Source of the DNA: Sedimenticola selenatireducens
GTDB lineage: Bacteria > Pseudomonadota > Gammaproteobacteria > Chromatiales > Chromatiaceae
Assembly (NCBI RefSeq): GCF_007625115.1
Contig: NZ_VMNH01000024.1
Span: forward strand, 62,001-126,000
DNA: 64,000 nucleotides
Reading direction: 5' to 3'
The notes under the pieces were generated by a model. It ran no database searches. It was not told the origin of the DNA and saw only the letters and a program-made list of their open reading frames with translations. Numbering within the stretch: position 1 is the first letter of the stretch; the number at the start of each line of letters is the position of its first letter. A program made the translations under genes and the position numbers. Of the stretch, positions 1 through 9,026 are shown piece after piece.

Positions 1-728
1 ATGCCGCCATTTACATGTAACGTCTCACCAGTGATGTAATCTGCTGCTGCTGACGCAAGAAAAACAACGGCATTTGCGATCTCTTTTGGTGACCCCAAAC
101 GACCTAGCGGGATATCAGAAAGCATTTTTTTATGCAGCTCTTCTGGTAACTCGCGTGTCATATCTGTGTCAATAAAACCGGGTGCAATAGCATTCACTGT
201 GATACCGCGCGATCCAACTTCGCGGGCCATCGATTTGGTAAATCCAATCATACCCGCTTTCGCCGCCGCATAATTGGTTTGTCCGGCATTACCGGTAGAA
301 CCAACCACAGAACCGATGCTGATGATACGGCCCTTACGTGCCTTCATCATTGACCGAAGGCACGCTTTGGACAATCTGTAGACAGAGGTCAAGTTGGTAT
401 TCAGGATTGAGTCCCACTCATCATCTTTCATGCGCATGAGGAGATTGTCGCGTGTAATACCCGCATTATTTACCAATATTGTGGGGGCGCCAAATTGCTC
501 AGTGATTGTTTTAAGTACCGTATCAATCGATTCGGGGTTGGTTACATCCAGAACCATACCCAACCCTTTGATCCCGGCATCAGCAAATCGTTTGGAAATT
601 GCAGCGGCACCATTCTCAGACGTCGCTGTACCAATAACAGTTGCACCTTGTTCGCCCAATCCGGCCGCTATCGCTTCACCTATTCCACGACTTGCACCAG
701 TTACCAGTGCAATTTCATTCTCTAACAT
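1..728 (-). CDS. fabG: 3-oxoacyl-[acyl-carrier-protein] reductase FabG (3' end cut by window edge)
   Basis: NADPH-dependent reductase of the type II fatty acid cycle, reducing 3-oxoacyl-ACP to 3-hydroxyacyl-ACP in the cytosol. I translated it from the ATG at 728; it stays open to base 1 and shows 242 complete codons, so only a few C-terminal residues are missing compared with the usual 244-248. Visible short-chain dehydrogenase features are the N-terminal TGASRGIG cofactor motif, the NNAGITRDN block, the catalytic Ser in SIGSVVGS and the YxxxK motif (NYAAAKAG), with the family C-terminal HVNGG at the edge. It lies 28 bp after fabH, without the fabD gene that usually separates them. A very confident call. 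Confidence 0.96.
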   Translation of the reverse strand, partial: MLENEIALVTGASRGIGEAIAAGLGEQGATVIGTATSENGAAAISKRFADAGIKGLGMVLDVTNPESIDTVLKTITEQFGAPTILVNNAGITRDNLLMRMKDDEWDSILNTNLTSVYRLSKACLRSMMKARKGRIISIGSVVGSTGNAGQTNYAAAKAGMIGFTKSMAREVGSRGITVNAIAPGFIDTDMTRELPEELHKKMLSDIPLGRLGSPKEIANAVVFLASAAADYITGETLHVNGG

Positions 729-756
729 GTAACTCTCCAATCGTATTACAGATCAG

Positions 757-1725
757 TTAATACCGGGCCAGTACGGAGCCCCAGGTGAAACCACCACCAA
801 ACGCTTCCATTAACAAGGTTTCACCGCGTTTGATTCGGCCATCGCGCACAGCAACATCAAGTGCCAAAGGTACAGAGGCTGCAGAGGTATTACCATGATC
901 GTGGACTGTAACAACCACCTGATCCATCGGCATTCCAAGTTTACGTGCTGTAGCCTTGATAATTCGAATGTTTGCCTGATGTGGAATCAACCAGTCCACG
1001 TCAGATTTCTGCATGCCATTCTTGTCCAATGTCTCGTCGACAATTCGTCCGAGCGTATTGACGGCCATTTTAAAAACTTCATTCCCTTTCATTTCAACAA
1101 AGGCCGCATTCTGTCTTACGACATCATACCCTTTGGAGACACCCTCAGGGACGTGAAGAAGATTGGCATAGTCACCATCAGCATGCAGATGGGTAGAGAG
1201 TATGCCGGGTTCATCACTCTTTTCAATGACAACCGCACCTGCACCATCGCCAAATAGAATACAGGTGCCACGATCTTCCCAGTTAAGAATTCTTGAAAAT
1301 GTCTCTGCACCGACAACCAGTGCACAGGTAGCATTACCTGCGCGAATAAAGTTATCGGCCACACTAAGGGCATAGATAAAACCGGTGCAAACAGCCTGAA
1401 CATCAAAGGCAGCGCAGCCATGGATATCCAGGCGACTCTGTAATAGACAAGCAGTACTGGGGAAAATCTGGTCGGCTGTAGTCGTTGCAACCACAATCAG
1501 ATCAATATCTGAAATACTTTTTCCGGATGCCTCAATGGCGTTACGTGCGGCCTTTTCTGCTAAATCACAGGTAGTTTCACCCTCTACTGCGATATGCCGT
1601 TTATGAATGCCTGTTCTCTCCCTGATCCATTGGTCAGAGGTGTCAACCATTTTGGCAAGGTCATCATTTGTGAGAACATTTTCTGGCAGATAACTGCCTG
1701 TACCGATTATGCGGGAATACGTCAC
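757..1725 (-). CDS. fabH: beta-ketoacyl-ACP synthase III FabH
   Basis: Starts fatty acid synthesis by condensing acetyl-CoA with malonyl-ACP. The protein has 322 residues, the usual length. The catalytic triad is visible: Cys near residue 113 (QAVCTGF), His in IPHQANIR and Asn in HGNTSAAS. The start is GTG at 1725, which overlaps the plsX stop as GTGA, so translational coupling is likely. Transcription runs yceD-rpmF-plsX-fabH-fabG. The N-terminus aligns with the family from this GTG, and no better ATG is present. Confidence 0.97.
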   Translation of the reverse strand: MTYSRIIGTGSYLPENVLTNDDLAKMVDTSDQWIRERTGIHKRHIAVEGETTCDLAEKAARNAIEASGKSISDIDLIVVATTTADQIFPSTACLLQSRLDIHGCAAFDVQAVCTGFIYALSVADNFIRAGNATCALVVGAETFSRILNWEDRGTCILFGDGAGAVVIEKSDEPGILSTHLHADGDYANLLHVPEGVSKGYDVVRQNAAFVEMKGNEVFKMAVNTLGRIVDETLDKNGMQKSDVDWLIPHQANIRIIKATARKLGMPMDQVVVTVHDHGNTSAASVPLALDVAVRDGRIKRGETLLMEAFGGGFTWGSVLARY

Positions 1726-2747
1726 TCGTTTACCCTTTTTTCAAGTTGGCTTTCTACACCGTGTGCGATTCGCTCTGGCACATTGGTGTGAACTGCTTTT
1801 TTCGCCATTTTAATTGCGTGATTGAATGCCAAGATATCTGCACCACCATGACTTTTGATTACAATGCCCCGTAAACCCAAAAGGGTGGCGCCATTATACC
1901 TGCGTGGATCAATTTTCTTCTTGAAGCCGTTCATAACAGGGATGGCCAGCACACCTGCCAATTTCGTAAAGAAATTACGTTTGAATCCGCGCTTCAGATA
2001 GTGGGCGATCATTTTTGCCACACCCTCTGCACTCTTCAGGGCAATGTTGCCTACAAAACCATCGGTAACAACGACGTCGACATCACCACAATAGACGTCA
2101 TCACCTTCTACATACCCGATATAGTTCAAGGAACTATTATTCAACAGTTCATGGGCGCGCTTAACCTGATCATTTCCTTTGATCTCTTCTTGGCCAATAT
2201 TCAGTAATCCAATCCGCGGATTGGAAATCTCTTCATCCAATGAGTTAACCAACTCACTGCCCATCACTGCAAATTGGAAAAGATGATCTGAGGTGCTCTC
2301 CACATTTGCTCCCAGATCAAGCACCCAGGTATGTCCCGAAATGGAAGGAAGCGCTGAGATAATGGCTGGACGATCAACATTAGGTAACATCTTGAGTACA
2401 AATCTGGCTGTTGCCATCAGTGCGCCGGTGTTACCGGCGCTGACACAGGCATGCGCCTGCCCCTCTTTTACAAGGTCGATGGCCACTCGCATCGATGAGT
2501 CTTTCTTGCCACGTAGCGCTCTGGATGGCAACTCATCCATCGCTACTTCTTCAGAAGCTGGATGGATGCGCAAGTGTTCACTGAGTGAATACTGACCGAG
2601 ATGTTGTTTTATTGCCTCTTCCCGTCCAACAAGGATCAGATCTACATCGTTATCTTTTTTAAGAAAATCGATCGCAGCTGGGACAACGACAGAGGGGCCA
2701 AAATCCCCTCCCATCGCATCCAAGGCTATCGTTATCCGATCAGTCAC
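1722..2747 (-). CDS. plsX: phosphate acyltransferase PlsX
   Basis: Converts acyl-ACP to acyl-phosphate, the donor used by PlsY in the first step of phospholipid synthesis; a peripheral membrane enzyme. The 341 residues begin with the typical [12 protein letters not shown] motif and contain the [10 protein letters not shown] and [10 protein letters not shown] blocks of the family. The start is GTG at 2747 with a good ribosome binding site (GAGGA about 8 nt upstream). It lies between rpmF and fabH, the conserved gammaproteobacterial order, and its stop overlaps the fabH start. Confidence 0.97.
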   Translation of the reverse strand: MTDRITIALDAMGGDFGPSVVVPAAIDFLKKDNDVDLILVGREEAIKQHLGQYSLSEHLRIHPASEEVAMDELPSRALRGKKDSSMRVAIDLVKEGQAHACVSAGNTGALMATARFVLKMLPNVDRPAIISALPSISGHTWVLDLGANVESTSDHLFQFAVMGSELVNSLDEEISNPRIGLLNIGQEEIKGNDQVKRAHELLNNSSLNYIGYVEGDDVYCGDVDVVVTDGFVGNIALKSAEGVAKMIAHYLKRGFKRNFFTKLAGVLAIPVMNGFKKKIDPRRYNGATLLGLRGIVIKSHGGADILAFNHAIKMAKKAVHTNVPERIAHGVESQLEKRVNE

Positions 2748-2797
2748 TTCAGTTTCCTCGGGGACGCATAAAAATTTCTTTTACAGGCGCTAAAATA

Positions 2798-2824
2798 CAC
2801 AACCGCCCCTTCGGGACGGTTGTG
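2798..2824 (-). terminator. hairpin between rpmF and plsX (possible attenuator)
   Basis: An 8-bp perfect stem (CACAACCG / CGGTTGTG) plus three further G-C pairs around a small loop lies just after rpmF. On the minus strand only a weak TATTTTAG tract follows, so it may be a partial terminator, or an RNA processing or stability element that separates the level of ribosomal protein L32 from that of the lipid enzymes downstream. The structure is seen in the sequence; its function is inferred. Confidence 0.5.
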
Positions 2825-2859
2825 AGGTACAACAATCGACTACCCACGGTAAAGAGGGG

Positions 2860-3039
2860 TTATTCGCCCTTACCGCTAACAACCTTACGGCCACGGTAAA
2901 AACCGTCAGGAGAGACGTGATGACGAAGATGGGTCTCACCAGAGGTAGGATCGATGGAGAGTGTTTTACCCTCAAGTGCATCGTGTGAACGACGCATGCC
3001 ACGCTTTGAAGGGGTTTTTCTATTCTGCTGGACCGCCAT
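2860..3039 (-). CDS. rpmF: 50S ribosomal protein L32
   Basis: A 59-residue ribosomal large-subunit protein. It begins [20 protein letters not shown], the diagnostic L32 N-terminus, is Lys/Arg rich and ends KVVSGKGE. The ATG is at 3039 and TAA at 2862-2860. It lies between yceD and plsX as in most gammaproteobacteria. This version lacks the zinc-binding Cys residues found in some L32 forms; the positions where they would sit carry other residues (for example SPDGFYRG). Confidence 0.97.
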   Translation of the reverse strand: MAVQQNRKTPSKRGMRRSHDALEGKTLSIDPTSGETHLRHHVSPDGFYRGRKVVSGKGE

Positions 3040-3079
3040 GGTTCAAGCTCCTGATATACAATAAATACAATAAAATAAA

Positions 3080-3610
3080 CTACTTATCAGATTTTAATCC
3101 AGCCAGTACGGCAAATGGATTCGGTTTATCCGATAGATCATCTTCCTGTTCATCCTGTACTTCATCAGCTGGGTTATTCCAGTCAATGCTACAGGCATGT
3201 TCTTCGTGCCTTGGTACCTGCGGAATCGCGAGAATTAACTCATCTTCCACCAAATCTAGCAGCCGCAATGTATCCTCTTCAACCCATACAGGGTCACAGG
3301 ACTCAGGCAAAGTGTCGGCTTCTTCAGGTACCTTAACTACCGCCAGATCTAGTCCGGCATCCACCGGATATATCATTGCGCCAAGGCAGCGCTGGCATTC
3401 CAATACCAAATCCGCCTTCACTAATCCTTTAATTCGCGCCCGATTTCGGTTATCCCGATAAAACTCAATACTGAATTCAGCCTGCCCAGTGGCGTCTAGC
3501 AATGCCTCACTCAAACGCCCAAGTTTGGCTAAATCCACCGTTCCTGAATAGGCCGCTCCCTGGGTTGCAAGGCGCCTTGGATCAACGTTTTCAGGCAGGC
3601 GTGATGACAT
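3080..3610 (-). CDS. yceD: YceD/DUF177 family protein (23S rRNA accumulation protein)
   Basis: A 176-residue DUF177 protein; the E. coli homologue is linked to 23S rRNA accumulation, and the family is always near rpmF. Seen here: a CQRC motif in the middle, an acidic stretch near the C-terminus (DEVQDEQEDD) and the typical end NPFAVLAGLK. First gene of the operon. The ATG at 3610 has no recognisable Shine-Dalgarno sequence and lies only about 10 nt after a strong promoter -10 element, so the message may be leaderless. No alternative start fits the family N-terminus. Confidence 0.93.
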   Translation of the reverse strand: MSSRLPENVDPRRLATQGAAYSGTVDLAKLGRLSEALLDATGQAEFSIEFYRDNRNRARIKGLVKADLVLECQRCLGAMIYPVDAGLDLAVVKVPEEADTLPESCDPVWVEEDTLRLLDLVEDELILAIPQVPRHEEHACSIDWNNPADEVQDEQEDDLSDKPNPFAVLAGLKSDK

Positions 3611-3619
3611 AAGCGCGCA

Positions 3620-3648
3620 ATGATATTACGAGACGTAGTAAACGTCAA
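3620..3648 (-). promoter_or_regulatory. sigma70-type promoter of the yceD-rpmF-plsX-fabH-fabG operon
   Basis: On the minus strand, -35 TTGACG (3648-3643), a 17-nt spacer and -10 TATCAT (3625-3620): five of six matches in each box with ideal spacing. The expected transcription start is only about 3 nt before the yceD ATG at 3610. Confidence 0.72.
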
Positions 3649-3757
3649 AAAAATAACACCGTCTCGGAGCTTAGATCATTCTGCGACTCAAATTGCCATG
3701 AACACTGGGAGAGGACCGCCGGCAACTAAATTTGTTTAATTCCTGGTGAATTTGCTA

Positions 3758-4891
3758 TTAATGTCCGACCAAGGCCAGCAGCACACCCGCCGCTACGGCT
3801 GACCCGATGACACCCGCCACGTTAGGCCCCATGGCGTGCATCAGTAAAAAATTGTGATGATTTGACTCAAGTCCCACTTTATTCACTACCCGTGCCGCCA
3901 TAGGTACCGCCGATACACCTGCGGCACCAATCAGGGGGTTAACTTTTCCGCCTGTCAGTTTGCACATCACTTTTCCCATCAAAACACCCGCGGCCGTACC
4001 AATGCAAAAGGCCACTGCACCCAGCGCCAGAATGCCGAGGGTATCAAGGGTAAGGAATTTATCTGCCGAGAGTTTTGAACCGACTGCAAGGCCCAGAAAT
4101 ATAGTCACTATGTTAATGATTTCATTCTGTGCTGCCCGGCTAAGACGATCTACAACCCCGACCTCTTTTAATATATTGCCGAACATCAGCATGCCTATCA
4201 GTGGGGCCGCTGAAGGAAGAAACAGAATACAGAGCAGCAAGACCGTAAAGGGAAACAGTATTTTTTCCAGACGACTCACTGGACGGAGCTGGGACATGAC
4301 AATATTGCGCTCTTTTTCTGTCGTCAGCAGTCGCATAATTGGCGGCTGGATAATAGGGACCAACGCCATGTAAGAGTATGCTGCGACAGCAATCGCCCCC
4401 AGTAAATCAGGTGCAAGTCGGGATGCGAGAAAGATTGCCGTAGGACCATCCGCCCCCCCAATAATTGCAATTGCCGAGGCATCGGCCAAAGAGAAATTAA
4501 AGCCTGGGATGAAATTGAGTGTCAGCGCCCCTAAGAGGGTGGCAAAAATACCAAATTGAGCGGCGGCACCCAGAAACAGGGTCGAGGGCATTGCGATCAA
4601 TGCACTGAAATCAGTGAGTGCACCTACACCCATGAAGATCAGTAACGGAAATATCCCCGTCTCAATGCCGGCACTATAGACATAGTAGAGGAGACCTCCG
4701 GCCTCTGCGATTCCCGCCTCGGGGATATTGCTCAATATTGCCCCAAAGCCAATGGGAAGTAATAACAGCGGTTCGAATTTTTTAGCGACCGCCAAATAGA
4801 TCAAAAGACAACCCACCAACATCATTAAGAGTTGGCCCCAGGTCATATTGGCGATTCCCATCGAATGCCAGAGAGCTTCAGCGCCACCCAT
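3758..4891 (-). CDS. oadB: Na+-translocating oxaloacetate decarboxylase beta subunit
   Basis: Membrane subunit that couples decarboxylation of carboxybiotin to Na+ export. About 377 residues with many hydrophobic helices. The Na+-site motif [10 protein letters not shown] is present (Asp near residue 147 here, equivalent to the essential Asp of the Klebsiella protein), as are the conserved Asn, Gly and Ser residues of the last helices ([13 protein letters not shown]). I place the start at ATG 4891 (MGGAEALW), separated from the oadA stop by one base; a longer reading to 4951 would run into oadA and is unlikely. Last gene of oadG-oadA-oadB. Confidence 0.95.
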   Translation of the reverse strand: MGGAEALWHSMGIANMTWGQLLMMLVGCLLIYLAVAKKFEPLLLLPIGFGAILSNIPEAGIAEAGGLLYYVYSAGIETGIFPLLIFMGVGALTDFSALIAMPSTLFLGAAAQFGIFATLLGALTLNFIPGFNFSLADASAIAIIGGADGPTAIFLASRLAPDLLGAIAVAAYSYMALVPIIQPPIMRLLTTEKERNIVMSQLRPVSRLEKILFPFTVLLLCILFLPSAAPLIGMLMFGNILKEVGVVDRLSRAAQNEIINIVTIFLGLAVGSKLSADKFLTLDTLGILALGAVAFCIGTAAGVLMGKVMCKLTGGKVNPLIGAAGVSAVPMAARVVNKVGLESNHHNFLLMHAMGPNVAGVIGSAVAAGVLLALVGH

Positions 4892-4892
4892 A

Positions 4893-6662
4893 TCAGTCAA
4901 ACACCACGAGTGTGTCGCCGACTTGCACAGTGTCACCTTCCTTGGCTGCAATACTGGCGATTACACCTCCGCGAGGTGATCTTACCTCCGTCTCCATTTT
5001 CATCGCCTCCATGATCATGATGACGTCCCCCGCCTTGACAGTTTGACCGACTGCCACCTTCACCTTAAATATATTACCGGCAAGAGGGGCCGGAATTGTC
5101 TCACCTACAGAGGAATCAGCGACCGCTTTTGGTGCGACATGTTGAATCTCTCCGCCAGCGGATACGGTGACGTTATAATTCTTTCCATTAACATTGACCG
5201 TATAAGCCTCGGGTCCTGAAACTGTCGAGGCTTTTGCTGTAGGTGCTGCCACCGCTGCTTCCTCACAAAGCTGAGGTGCGGGTTCAAAAGCGTCAGGATT
5301 GTCCCTGTTCTCTAGAAACTTGAGACCAATTTGGGGGAACAATGCGTAGATCAGGACATCGTCTTCCAGTGAATCAGCAATGCGTATCCCCTTCTCTTGT
5401 GCAATCTGTTGGAATTCGGTGGTCAGTTTTTCCATTTCGGGTTCGAGCAGATCGGCGGGACGGCAGCAGATCGGGTCTGAGCTATCCAGCACCCTGGCTT
5501 GTAAGGCCTTATCAACGGCCCCAGGGGTGGCGCCATATTCGCCCTTGAGTACACCTGCAGTCTCTTTGGTAATATTCTTATAGCGCTCACCATTAAGGAC
5601 ATTGATGACCGCTTGCGTACCGACGATTTGCGACGTCGGTGTGACCAACGGGATGTAGCCGAGATCTTTTCTTACACGAGGAATCTCTTCTAAAACGGCA
5701 TCCAGCTTATCAGATGCACCCTGCTCTTTAAGTTGGCCTTCCATATTTGTCAGCATGCCGCCGGGTACTTGGGCAACCAGAATTCTGGAGTCAACGCCTT
5801 TCAGCGCACCTTCGAACTTGGCGTATTTTTTACGTACATTTCTGAAATATGCCGCGATTTCTTCCAGCAGATGGATATCCAATCCTGTGTTTCTTTCTGT
5901 TCCTTCCAGAATTGATACCACAGACTCCGTTGGAGAATGACCATACGTCATGCTCATTGAAGAGATGGAGGTATCGACCATATCCACCCCGGCTTCGGCA
6001 GCCTTGAGAATGGTGGCCGTACTCAAGCCCGTGGTGGCATGACAATGCAAGGCAACAGGAATTGAAACCGTCGCCTTAATCTGACTGATCAAATCAAAGG
6101 CCACATAGGGCTTCAGCAGACCCGCCATATCTTTGACACAGATTGAGGTTGAGCCCATATCCTCGAGCCCCTTGGCCATATTCAGCCAATAAGCCGTATC
6201 ATGAACAGGACTTACCGTATAAGAGATAGTGCCCTGGGCATGCTTACCCACTTTCAGGGTGGCTTTTACCGCGGTTTCCAGATTGCGCAGATCATTCATT
6301 GCATCAAAGATACGGAAAACATCCATCCCGTTGGCAGCAGCCCGCTCTACAAAACGCTCCACAACATCATCCGCATAGTGGCGATAACCCAATATATTTT
6401 GAGCGCGGAACAACATCTGCTGTGGGGTATTTGGCATGGCCTGTTTGAGTAGACGCAGACGCTCCCAGGGGTCTTCACCCAAAAAACGAATACAGGAGTC
6501 GAATGTGGCGCCTCCCCATGTCTCCAATGACCAGAATCCGATCTGGTCGAGCTTGGAGGCGATTGGCAGCATGTCATCAATTCGCAAGCGTGTGGCGAAG
6601 AGTGATTGGTGGGCGTCGCGTAGAACGACTTCGGTAATACCGAGTTGGGTGTTAATGCTCAT
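4893..6662 (-). CDS. oadA: oxaloacetate decarboxylase alpha subunit (biotin carboxyltransferase)
   Basis: Transfers the carboxyl group of oxaloacetate to biotin, which OadB then decarboxylates. 589 residues: an N-terminal carboxyltransferase TIM barrel (starts near [13 protein letters not shown], with metal ligands in LRDAHQS and ALHCHAT), a conserved PYC/OADA domain, an Ala/Pro linker near residues 480-500 and a C-terminal biotinyl domain with the acceptor Lys near 555 in EAMKMET. Pyruvate carboxylase subunit B looks similar, but the adjoining oadB and oadG decide for the Na+ pump. In a marine organism it would convert decarboxylation energy to a Na+ gradient. Confidence 0.96.
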   Translation of the reverse strand: MSINTQLGITEVVLRDAHQSLFATRLRIDDMLPIASKLDQIGFWSLETWGGATFDSCIRFLGEDPWERLRLLKQAMPNTPQQMLFRAQNILGYRHYADDVVERFVERAAANGMDVFRIFDAMNDLRNLETAVKATLKVGKHAQGTISYTVSPVHDTAYWLNMAKGLEDMGSTSICVKDMAGLLKPYVAFDLISQIKATVSIPVALHCHATTGLSTATILKAAEAGVDMVDTSISSMSMTYGHSPTESVVSILEGTERNTGLDIHLLEEIAAYFRNVRKKYAKFEGALKGVDSRILVAQVPGGMLTNMEGQLKEQGASDKLDAVLEEIPRVRKDLGYIPLVTPTSQIVGTQAVINVLNGERYKNITKETAGVLKGEYGATPGAVDKALQARVLDSSDPICCRPADLLEPEMEKLTTEFQQIAQEKGIRIADSLEDDVLIYALFPQIGLKFLENRDNPDAFEPAPQLCEEAAVAAPTAKASTVSGPEAYTVNVNGKNYNVTVSAGGEIQHVAPKAVADSSVGETIPAPLAGNIFKVKVAVGQTVKAGDVIMIMEAMKMETEVRSPRGGVIASIAAKEGDTVQVGDTLVVFD

Positions 6663-6736
6663 GGGATTTCACTTTACTAGAGTGTTATACGCAAAGATCG
6701 CTTTATTTACTTACAGTATAAAAAGCGTCCGCTTGA

Positions 6737-6982
6737 TTACTTGGCTCGATAACGGCTAATAGCCGCAGAGATAACTGCAATGATCTCGTCACCCTCATTT
6801 GCTGATGGTGAAAGGGTCATTTCTGACGCGAGCTTTTCGCGAGGATCATCCTTGAACAATGTCTTGGCTAAATAGGAGACCCCGCTCATTGCCAGAACCA
6901 ATACAGTCAGGAAGATAAAGACGCTTCCCATGCCTAACAGCATCAGGTTCACACCCTCGATCAACAGATTGGATACTTGCAT
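6737..6982 (-). CDS. oadG: oxaloacetate decarboxylase gamma subunit
   Basis: Small membrane subunit that assembles the Oad complex. 81 residues with one N-terminal transmembrane helix (about residues 10-34, MLLGMGSVFIFLTVLVLAMS) followed by a short polar tail, the OadG/MmdD pattern. First gene of the operon, 74 bp before oadA. The cytoplasmic tail lacks the His-rich Zn2+-binding end known from Klebsiella OadG. Confidence 0.9.
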   Translation of the reverse strand: MQVSNLLIEGVNLMLLGMGSVFIFLTVLVLAMSGVSYLAKTLFKDDPREKLASEMTLSPSANEGDEIIAVISAAISRYRAK

Positions 6983-7357
6983 ATGAGTCAGCCCCTTTTT
7001 GCCTAGAGTTACTATCGATGACGTTACGACGGATAGTTAAGTATTAGCAAAGACTTAATTCGGTGAGCATTTCTATGGGATATAGGGCGCTTTTGTCAAG
7101 TCTACTTAAATTATATGGTTTTATATCTCATTGATATTCTTTGTGTATATCATGAATAGATGTTTAGTATTGAAATGTTCAATGCTTTTTTTCAATGTAT
7201 ATGGGTGTATTAAAAATGTCAATACATTGCAATATAGCGAAGATAGTGCAAAGAAATTTACTGGACAGTATCGCTTTATTTTGTCCCTTTCGAAACGGTA
7301 ATTTGATAGTATTAGAAAATAACTATTTACCCTCACACCATCCGAAAACTGACACCG
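6983..7357. other. AT-rich divergent intergenic region between oadG and maf
   Basis: 375 bp without a gene, becoming very AT-rich from about 7100. It must hold the promoters of oadGAB (minus) and maf (plus), but I see no convincing -35/-10 pair. The clearest structure is a perfect palindrome ATTGAAATGTTCAAT at 7169-7183, followed at 7191-7197 by another TTCAATG half-site, which could bind a regulator. Confidence 0.45.
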
Positions 7358-7972
7358 ATGAACAGTTCAAATGATGCACTCAAGCAAAGTCACTGGCCAA
7401 AGATTGTACTGGGGTCAACCTCCCCTTTTCGTCGAACATTGCTGGAAAAACTACGCATTGATTTTGAGGTCGATTCACCTGACATTGATGAGCGACAACA
7501 AACGGGGGAATCACCAGAAGCGCTAGTGATGCGTCTTGCGACTGAAAAAGCACAGGGGGTTGCAGAAAGACACCCAGAAGCACTGGTTATCGGTTCAGAT
7601 CAGGTGGCCTGTATTGGTAGTCAAATCCTTGGAAAACCAGGCAATCGTGAGAATGCCATCAAACAACTCGCAATGGCATCTGGCAACAAAGTCACCTTCT
7701 TCACAGGTCTCTGTTTGCTCAATAGTGCCTCAGGTAATAGCCAAGTCATCTGCGAACCCTTCACAGTCTATTTCAGGAAGCTATCTCTTCAACAGATTGA
7801 ACGTTACCTTGATGCGGAGGAACCCTACAACTGTGCTGGGAGCTTTAAATCAGAAGGTCTTGGCATTGCGCTATTCAGTCGACTGGAAGGCGATGATCCA
7901 AACAGCTTGATTGGCTTACCGTTGATTCGCCTGATCAGTTTTCTTGAGAAGGAAGGGATCTGCATCCCCTGA
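7358..7972 (+). CDS. yceF: Maf-like nucleotide pyrophosphatase (YceF type)
   Basis: Maf/HAM1-type nucleotide pyrophosphatase; the YceF branch hydrolyses 7-methyl-GTP and related modified nucleotides. 204 residues with the Maf signatures: ILGSTSPFRR-like N-terminal motif (VLGSTSPFRR), SDQVACI and the EPYNCAGSFKSEGLG block typical of YceF rather than of the dTTP-specific paralogue. In many gammaproteobacteria this gene is the divergent neighbour of yceD; here the oad operon lies between them. Confidence 0.93.
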   Translation: MNSSNDALKQSHWPKIVLGSTSPFRRTLLEKLRIDFEVDSPDIDERQQTGESPEALVMRLATEKAQGVAERHPEALVIGSDQVACIGSQILGKPGNRENAIKQLAMASGNKVTFFTGLCLLNSASGNSQVICEPFTVYFRKLSLQQIERYLDAEEPYNCAGSFKSEGLGIALFSRLEGDDPNSLIGLPLIRLISFLEKEGICIP

Positions 7973-8001
7973 TCCCTGTAAATTCTAATCGGAAGTATAC
8001 G

Positions 8002-8982
8002 TTGAATAGCACCATACAGAAGAGCATTCGCAAACAGCGACACACCCTGGGCAAATTAATACGTCCCATTCTGGGTAAAATAGCTGCGGCTTGCGCAGAA
8101 GCATGGCCTGATCGATACGCCCTGAATGACGTACTCAAAAAGCACGTCCCAGAGCTTCCCTATTGTGCCTATATCTATGCGCTGGGAACAGATGCCATTC
8201 AGGTTTCAGACAATGTCAACTCAAACGGCTCCTATCCTGAGCATTACGGAAGAAATCGCTCTGAACGCCCTTATCTCAACAGCATTTATCCTGCCGTGGA
8301 TTATCTTCTCTCGGAAGCCTATATCAGTTTGCTCTCAGCCCGCCCCAGTATTACTGCCATTCAGCTGGTGAAACGTGATGGAAAGGTGATTGGCTTGATT
8401 GGAGCTGATTTTGACTTGCGCGATCTGCCACTGACCCAACAACTCTACGACGAACCAGATCAGTGGCGTCAGATGAAAGGAGACCCCTCGATTCGTGGCC
8501 TGCTCTTTCAGCAGACGCGCGTAAAAAGTGTATTGGACAGTCATATTGATGAAGTGATGTCTATCTGTGAAGAGCTGATGGCTCATCGCGGTGTCTTTCA
8601 CGGTAAACTCCACTTCTCCAGCAGCAGGGCTACGCTGTGGGTTATGGATGACCCCTACCGCTATCGTATTCTGGAAGTTGAGGATTTAATTGATCCCGAT
8701 ATCTGTCTCGCCTATCCGGTTAGACCCTATCCTGAAAACGCCCATTTGCCACAGAGCGCTATAAAGAAAATCCTGGAAGGATTTAAAAAATTACGCTTAG
8801 CAGATGAGACGATCTATCTCCGCTCAGGCTCAATCAATATCTTCAATGGATTAGTCGGTCTCAACTTCTCTTGTGATGGCTCTCACTATATTCCATGGGA
8901 TGATTTTCTGGATTCCTCTAACGCCTTTTGGTCAGGTGCGATCGCCTCTACTACCCGGCCCGTTGAAGAAGAGCCGTCTTAA
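8002..8982 (+). CDS. soluble PDC/Cache-type sensor-domain protein
   Basis: 326 residues with no transmembrane segment and no output domain. The part from about 50 to 140 looks like a PDC (Cache-like) fold, with the typical RPYLNSIYP and VKRDGKVIGLIGADFDLRDL segments seen in ligand-sensing domains. The C-terminal 180 residues are not recognised. The start is probably TTG at 8002, preceded by GGAAG; no in-frame ATG occurs until well inside the sensor domain. It follows maf by 29 bp and may be co-transcribed. Function unknown; a cytosolic ligand-binding regulator is an inference. Confidence 0.75.
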   Translation: MNSTIQKSIRKQRHTLGKLIRPILGKIAAACAEAWPDRYALNDVLKKHVPELPYCAYIYALGTDAIQVSDNVNSNGSYPEHYGRNRSERPYLNSIYPAVDYLLSEAYISLLSARPSITAIQLVKRDGKVIGLIGADFDLRDLPLTQQLYDEPDQWRQMKGDPSIRGLLFQQTRVKSVLDSHIDEVMSICEELMAHRGVFHGKLHFSSSRATLWVMDDPYRYRILEVEDLIDPDICLAYPVRPYPENAHLPQSAIKKILEGFKKLRLADETIYLRSGSINIFNGLVGLNFSCDGSHYIPWDDFLDSSNAFWSGAIASTTRPVEEEPS

Positions 8983-9026
8983 AGTGTCACTGATTATTGC
9001 GAATAGAGTGGGATCATAAGTGAACG

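Noticed and set aside
1116-1496. 126-codon minus-strand frame inside fabH
   Set aside because: It overlaps fabH in another frame on the same strand and has no domain.
2961-3461. 166-codon plus-strand frame across rpmF and yceD
   Set aside because: It is antisense to two conserved genes; Ser-rich low-complexity translation without a domain.
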